Shown: in pieces, positions 60,597 through 64,000 of the stretch
Layout of the letters: the number at the start of each line of letters is the position of its first letter
Numbering within the stretch: position 1 is the stretch's first letter
From: Pseudomonadota bacterium
GTDB lineage: Bacteria > Pseudomonadota > Alphaproteobacteria > Caulobacterales > Caulobacteraceae
Length of the DNA stretch: 64,000 bases
Assembly: GCA_023451375.1 (NCBI GenBank)
Contig: JAEXZS010000023.1
Location: 62,001-126,000, forward strand
Direction of reading: 5' to 3'
Notes under the pieces: generated by a model
The model's input: the letters and a program-made list of their open reading frames with translations, nothing else
Database searches by the model: none
Told to the model about the DNA's origin: nothing
Translations under genes and position numbers: made by a program

Positions 60597-61109
60597 TCAG
60601 AGGCCGAGGATGCGGCGCTGCTCGGCGAGCATGTCCACGCCGTCCTGCATCCAGACGCAGTTGAGGACGTCGATCTCGACCAGGACGCGACCGTTCCAGG
60701 TCTCCTTGTAGTAGACGCAGGTGGTCTCGACCGTGGTCTCGGTGTCTTCGCCCGGCTTGGTAGCGCCCCGCTCGAGCTTCTTGTGGCGTCCGCGGACCAC
60801 CACCTCGCCTTCGCCGTACTCGCCGGTGTCGTCGCGCTGATAGGCGCCGACGAAGCGAACCTGGTTCCGGCCGGCGCGTTGGGCGCCGAACTGGGCGACC
60901 AGCTCTGGCACGTGGCCCATGTACTTGTGGGTCACCACGATCGGGCCGGCGGCGCCCATGTCGATCTCGACAGAGCCGTCCATGCCGCCGGCGCGGAACT
61001 CCTCCATCTTCCGCTCGAGCGGCGGCAGGGTGACCTCGTCCACCTCACCCTGCCAGCCCTTGCCGTCAGTGTAGATGTTCTGGTTCTTGAGCTTGCGGGG
61101 CAGACCCAT
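60597..61109 (-). CDS. major tail tube protein FII
   Basis: 170 residues (P2 FII 172). The opening MGLPRKLKNQNIYTDGKGWQGEVDEVTLPPLERKMEEFRAGGMDGSVEIDMG is characteristic. Hexamers stack into the inner tube. Between sheath and chaperone genes, as in P2. Confidence 0.94.
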   Translation of the reverse strand: MGLPRKLKNQNIYTDGKGWQGEVDEVTLPPLERKMEEFRAGGMDGSVEIDMGAAGPIVVTHKYMGHVPELVAQFGAQRAGRNQVRFVGAYQRDDTGEYGEGEVVVRGRHKKLERGATKPGEDTETTVETTCVYYKETWNGRVLVEIDVLNCVWMQDGVDMLAEQRRILGL

Positions 61110-61174
61110 GGCGGAATTCCTCAGGAAGACGACGGCTTAGCCGTTGAAGATCAGGTTGCGGGGGAGGTGGCGGC

Positions 61175-62335
61175 TCAGAGACCGGCGGCGAAGTCGAGGA
61201 AGAAGTCGCCGGTCTTCTCGACCGTGACGCCCAGGTCCTCCATCGGCGGGGTGTCGGTGAAGCGGTAGCCGAGGCGCAGCTTGCCGGCGCCCAGAGTCTG
61301 CTCGCTGTTCAGGTCCTCCGGATAGAAGGCCTCGGCCCCGATGATCAGCCCTTGGGCCTTGAGGTCGCGGAACAGGGCGTTGATGCTCTCGAGCAGGTCC
61401 TTCACCAGGCTGCGACGCAGCGGGCGGTCCATGTAAGGGAAGACGCCGTCGGCGATCGTGTCGCGAATGACCTGGTCGGTGCGCACGGCGCTTTCGAAGA
61501 TGTATTCCGGATCTTCCGAGCAGGTGTGGTTGCCCCAGAAGCGGAAGCCGTCGCGCTGGATGATGCAGGTGATGTCGGCGGCGTTCAGGACGCCGGCCTC
61601 GGTCGCGGAGCTCTGCAAGTCCCAGGTGATCGGGTCCGTGACGCCCAGGACGCCCGCGACGGCGACATTGGAGATGGTCTTGTTGAAGCCCATCGTCTGG
61701 TCGATCCGGGCGCGAAGGCCCAATGCGCGGGCGACCGCGAAGCTGGTCACGTTGCCCGGGTTCTCCACATCGCCGCTGGCGGCCGTGAAATCGCCAGAGA
61801 TCAGCATCAGCTCGCGGGCGCTGAAGGTGTCGCGATAGGCGGTGCGCTCGGCGACGGTCGCTCCGATCGCCTTGGCGTAGGCGAAGGCGCCGAGCTTCGG
61901 CGCCATGACAGCCAGTTGCGCGGTCACGGCCGGCGTATCCAGCCCCGGTGCGCCCAGGATGCGCGGTTTCTGTCCGACCAGCTGCTCGGCGCGCTCGAGG
62001 CGGCCGAGGCCGGCGATGACGTTGGCGTTCGTCTCGTCCTGCTTGTCCTCGGCGTCGACGGCCGTGCCTTCTGCGACGCGGACCACGACGACGACGGTGC
62101 GGACCTGGTCTTCGATCGCCTTCAGCGCGGCGCGCAGCGTGCCTTCAGATCCGGCGTCGTCGATCGCGGCCTTCAGGTCGGTGATGACGACCGGCTCATT
62201 GAGCGGGAAAACCGCGGCGTCGGCGTCGGACGCCACGGCCACCAGGCCGATGACCGAGGTGGCCACGACGCGGAACGCCGCGCGGGCGGTCGAGACGGTG
62301 GCGAAGCGCAGGCCGTGGTGATGAGTGTCGAACAT
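61175..62335 (-). CDS. contractile tail sheath protein FI
   Basis: 386 residues (P2 FI 396). VSTARAAFRVVATSVIGLVAVASDADAAVFPLNEPV at the start, then the conserved end NEQTLGAGKLRLGYRFTDTPPMEDLGVTVEKTGDFF. It surrounds the tube and contracts on infection. Confidence 0.94.
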   Translation of the reverse strand: MFDTHHHGLRFATVSTARAAFRVVATSVIGLVAVASDADAAVFPLNEPVVITDLKAAIDDAGSEGTLRAALKAIEDQVRTVVVVVRVAEGTAVDAEDKQDETNANVIAGLGRLERAEQLVGQKPRILGAPGLDTPAVTAQLAVMAPKLGAFAYAKAIGATVAERTAYRDTFSARELMLISGDFTAASGDVENPGNVTSFAVARALGLRARIDQTMGFNKTISNVAVAGVLGVTDPITWDLQSSATEAGVLNAADITCIIQRDGFRFWGNHTCSEDPEYIFESAVRTDQVIRDTIADGVFPYMDRPLRRSLVKDLLESINALFRDLKAQGLIIGAEAFYPEDLNSEQTLGAGKLRLGYRFTDTPPMEDLGVTVEKTGDFFLDFAAGL

Positions 62336-62352
62336 GGAAGGCTCCGGGAGGA

Positions 62353-62733
62353 TCAGGCGTTAGCGGAGGGCAGCGCGACGCTCAGGTCGACGGCCGAGAG
62401 GCGGGCGGGGCGGTCGGTACGGACGCCCTGCAGGCGCAGGGCGAACTTGCCGGGGGTGGCGAGGGAGGCCTGCAGCGTCAGCTTCGTCAGCCGAAGGCGC
62501 GGTTCCCAGCGCCGCAGCGCGTTGACCACGGCCGCGAAGATACGGATGCGCAGGCCCGGGTTGGCCGGCTGGTCGATCAGGTCGGTGAGCTCGCAGCCGT
62601 AGTCGCGGAGCATCACGGTCGCGTTGATCGGGCACGTGACGATGTCGCCGATTGCCTGCTCCAGGTGTTCGTCGGAGGCGAAGGCGATGGCCCTGCCGGT
62701 CGTTCGGGAGAGACCCACGGGAACGCGCGTCAT
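62353..62733 (-). CDS. baseplate protein W (gp25-like)
   Basis: 126 residues (P2 W 115). The gp25-like lysozyme-fold pattern is present: HLEQAIGDIVTCPINATVMLRDYGCELTDLIDQPANPGLRIRI followed by NALRRWEPRLRLTKL. It forms the baseplate wedge. Overlaps the V gene by 4 bp. The next gene downstream is FI rather than J. Confidence 0.9.
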   Translation of the reverse strand: MTRVPVGLSRTTGRAIAFASDEHLEQAIGDIVTCPINATVMLRDYGCELTDLIDQPANPGLRIRIFAAVVNALRRWEPRLRLTKLTLQASLATPGKFALRLQGVRTDRPARLSAVDLSVALPSANA

Positions 62734-63311
62734 TGCGGCGCTCCGGTTAGGCCCGTGCCGGTCTGGACGCCGAGGTGCTTGTGGGTCTTCAGGCTGACGC
62801 CGTCGCCGACGACGTCGCCGGTCGCGTTCAGCTTGCCCTGCAGGTCGACGTCGCCCTCGATTCGCACCGCGCCCTGGACCACCATGTCGCCTTCGAAGAG
62901 GAAGCCGTCCTCGGCCTTCACGGTCACCTTGCCGGGAACGACGAGCGTCAGGTCATGCGTCTCGGCGTCATAGGTCAGTTCAGCCCCCTCGAGCCATTTA
63001 AGGACGAGCGCGAGGGCGGAGCCGACGGGAGGGTTGGCGTCGCTGAACAGGCTGCCCAGGATGACAGCCTGCTCGATGTCGCCCTCGGGCGCGATCACCA
63101 GGACCTGGTCGCCTTCGGACGGCGGCGCCCACAACGCGATCTTGCCGGCGCGGCCGATCCACTGAAGCGGCGGCGAGGTCAGTTCGTCCGAGAACCGCAC
63201 GGTGGACAGCGCGCCGTCCACGGACTCGACCACGCCGATGCGGGCCAGGCCGCTGATCAAGCGTTCCTGGTCGGAGGCGCGGGCCTGGCTGGAGGAGGCG
63301 GTGCGGGTCAT
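62730..63311 (-). CDS. baseplate spike protein V
   Basis: 193 residues from ATG 63311 (P2 V 211). An OB-fold N terminus (ARIGVVESVDGALSTVRFSD...LQWIGRAGKIALWAPPSEGDQVLVIAPEGDIEQAVILG) is followed by a beta-helix stalk (VPGKVTVKAEDGFLFEGDMVVQGAVRIEGDVDLQGK) ending in THKHLGVQTG with an iron-site-type HKH. It pierces the outer membrane. Confidence 0.92.
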   Translation of the reverse strand: MTRTASSSQARASDQERLISGLARIGVVESVDGALSTVRFSDELTSPPLQWIGRAGKIALWAPPSEGDQVLVIAPEGDIEQAVILGSLFSDANPPVGSALALVLKWLEGAELTYDAETHDLTLVVPGKVTVKAEDGFLFEGDMVVQGAVRIEGDVDLQGKLNATGDVVGDGVSLKTHKHLGVQTGTGLTGAPQ

Positions 63312-63385
63312 GAGCGGGGCGCGGCGCCCGAAGGGTCGGGCAGATAGGCGCCGACGTTGGCGCAGCGTCATTCCGCTCGCGCGTG

Positions 63386-63420
63386 GCCGCTGTTGTCGTC
63401 GCGGCGACGACAACAGCGGC
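63386..63420. repeat. 35-nt perfect inverted repeat
   Basis: A 17-bp arm GCCGCTGTTGTCGTCGC and its exact complement with one central base. It lies between V and the 63448 gene on the minus strand; no T tract follows on either side. Confidence 0.75.
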
Positions 63421-63447
63421 GATGGTCAGTTGGGGAGTAGGGCGGCC

Positions 63448-64000
63448 TCAGTCGCCGAAGATCAGCCCAGCGGTGAGAAGGCCCGCTCCGGTCGCGCCCG
63501 AGAGGTCTGGCGCGTTGCCGAACGGCGTCGCCGGCGATATCGCGCCAGCAGCGAGCCTGACACCAGGTGTCAGGTTGATCACAGCGTCGTTGCCGGCGTC
63601 GGCGCTGAAGAAGGCGCCCGGGTCCAGACCTACCATCGTGAGCGGGTCCTCAGGAGGGCCGGCGTCATTGGATGATCCCCTGGCGTAGCGGCCGATGAGG
63701 GAAGGGCCGGCCGCGACAGCGCCGAAGTGGAGCATGCGGCCGGTCTCGCCAGCGTCGATCTCGACCGCAGCGAATGTCACCTTCAGATAAGACCGCAGCA
63801 CGGCAACCGTCTCGCCGGCGTCCTTGATCAGGGCGCCCGGCCGGCCGTTGGCGTCGTCCCAGAGACCGAGGCGCACAGCTCCGCCGGCGGCGCCGATCGC
63901 CGCCCACAGGCCGACCACCCGGTGCACGCCTGGTCCGACTAGGAACGGCGACCACATGGCGCCCGCGAAGCCGCTGGGATGGATCACGCCGCCGCCGTGA
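63448..64000 (-). CDS. phage protein, C-terminal part (hypothetical)
   Basis: At least 184 residues, open to the window edge (a GTG at 63987 is an unlikely start, because HGGG precedes it in frame). The pattern MWSPFLVGPGVHRVVGLWAAIGAAGGAVRLGLWDDANGRPGALIKDAGETVA is a beta-rich, jelly-roll-like fold seen in tail fibre and virion decoration proteins. Its function is not recognised. Confidence 0.6.
   Translation of the reverse strand, partial: HGGGVIHPSGFAGAMWSPFLVGPGVHRVVGLWAAIGAAGGAVRLGLWDDANGRPGALIKDAGETVAVLRSYLKVTFAAVEIDAGETGRMLHFGAVAAGPSLIGRYARGSSNDAGPPEDPLTMVGLDPGAFFSADAGNDAVINLTPGVRLAAGAISPATPFGNAPDLSGATGAGLLTAGLIFGD

Larger units (their letters stand above)
43557..64000. mobile_element. 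P2-like prophage, left part
   Basis: It begins at tRNA-Val and runs off the right edge (at least 20.4 kb). The markers are a tyrosine integrase, an excisionase-like gene, divergent regulators with operators, a replication-type module, the Ogr activator and a contractile tail operon in P2 order. No attR copy can be seen, so total size and intactness are unknown. Confidence 0.93.

Overview
The window is high-GC (about two thirds G+C) alphaproteobacterial DNA. Gene content and order point to Caulobacterales, most like Brevundimonas or Caulobacter: lpxD-fabZ-lpxA-lpxI-lpxB, ppiD-trpE-trpG-trpD-trpC, a LexA operator of the GTTC-N7-GTTC type, a circularly permuted two-piece tmRNA with an ANDNFA... 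tag, an alpha-type SspB, and a Lon whose active-site serine is residue 674. The genus is an inference.

Positions 1-43,556 are chromosome. 1-4,656 (+) is the lipid A operon plus a FUSC-type membrane protein, ending at a shared terminator. 4,724-7,498 (-) holds gltA and gltX. comEC (+) meets lexA (-) tail to tail, and lexA has two predicted SOS boxes. 10,458-16,587 (-) is the ppiD-trpEGDC run. 16,726-19,744 (+) holds tpiA, secG and pyrG. 20,171-30,496 is a mixed housekeeping stretch: GNAT enzyme, S9 peptidase, trypsin-like protease, acyl-CoA dehydrogenase, cytochrome b561, Sua5/YwlC, patatin, 3-hydroxybutyrate dehydrogenase, YaaA and SspB. The tmRNA gene lies about 225 bp from sspB, next to an overlooked 59-residue double zinc-knuckle protein. 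Then come miaA, a Mrp-type ATPase, YbjQ, folA, an aquaporin, a MazG-like protein, a hydrolase, thyA, a DUF924 gene, an unusual ketol-acid reductoisomerase, tRNAs Pro/Gln/Leu, a noncoding repeat region, lon, hupB and tRNA-Val.

43,557-64,000 is the left part of a P2-like (Myoviridae-type) prophage entered next to tRNA-Val(UAC); its right end lies outside the window. A leftward operon of tiny overlapping genes runs from about 49.1 kb to the integrase. It includes an excisionase-like gene that overlaps int by 262 nt, a phage copy of the nucleoid protein GapR, and XRE and TetR-fold regulators. Around 49.1-50.2 kb is a control region with repeated 17-bp operators (GTTTC-N7-GAAAC type) in front of both the leftward operon and a rightward Cro-like gene, so it is laid out like the OL and OR operators of lambda. 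50.2-54.1 kb carries the rightward early and replication-type genes, interleaved with small opposite-strand genes that share a repeated upstream element. From 64,000 down to 54,759 (-) is the tail operon: unknown - V - W - FI sheath - FII tube - E/E' - T tape measure - U - D - Ogr. E/E' carries the T TTT TTG slippery heptamer for a -1 frameshift, as in phage P2.

The most useful second looks are the phage GapR, the paired operator arrays, the E/E' frameshift, the accessory (moron) genes at 49.2-52.1 kb, the 35-nt palindrome at 63.4 kb and the odd reductoisomerase. No CRISPR array, transposase or clear new defence system is visible.
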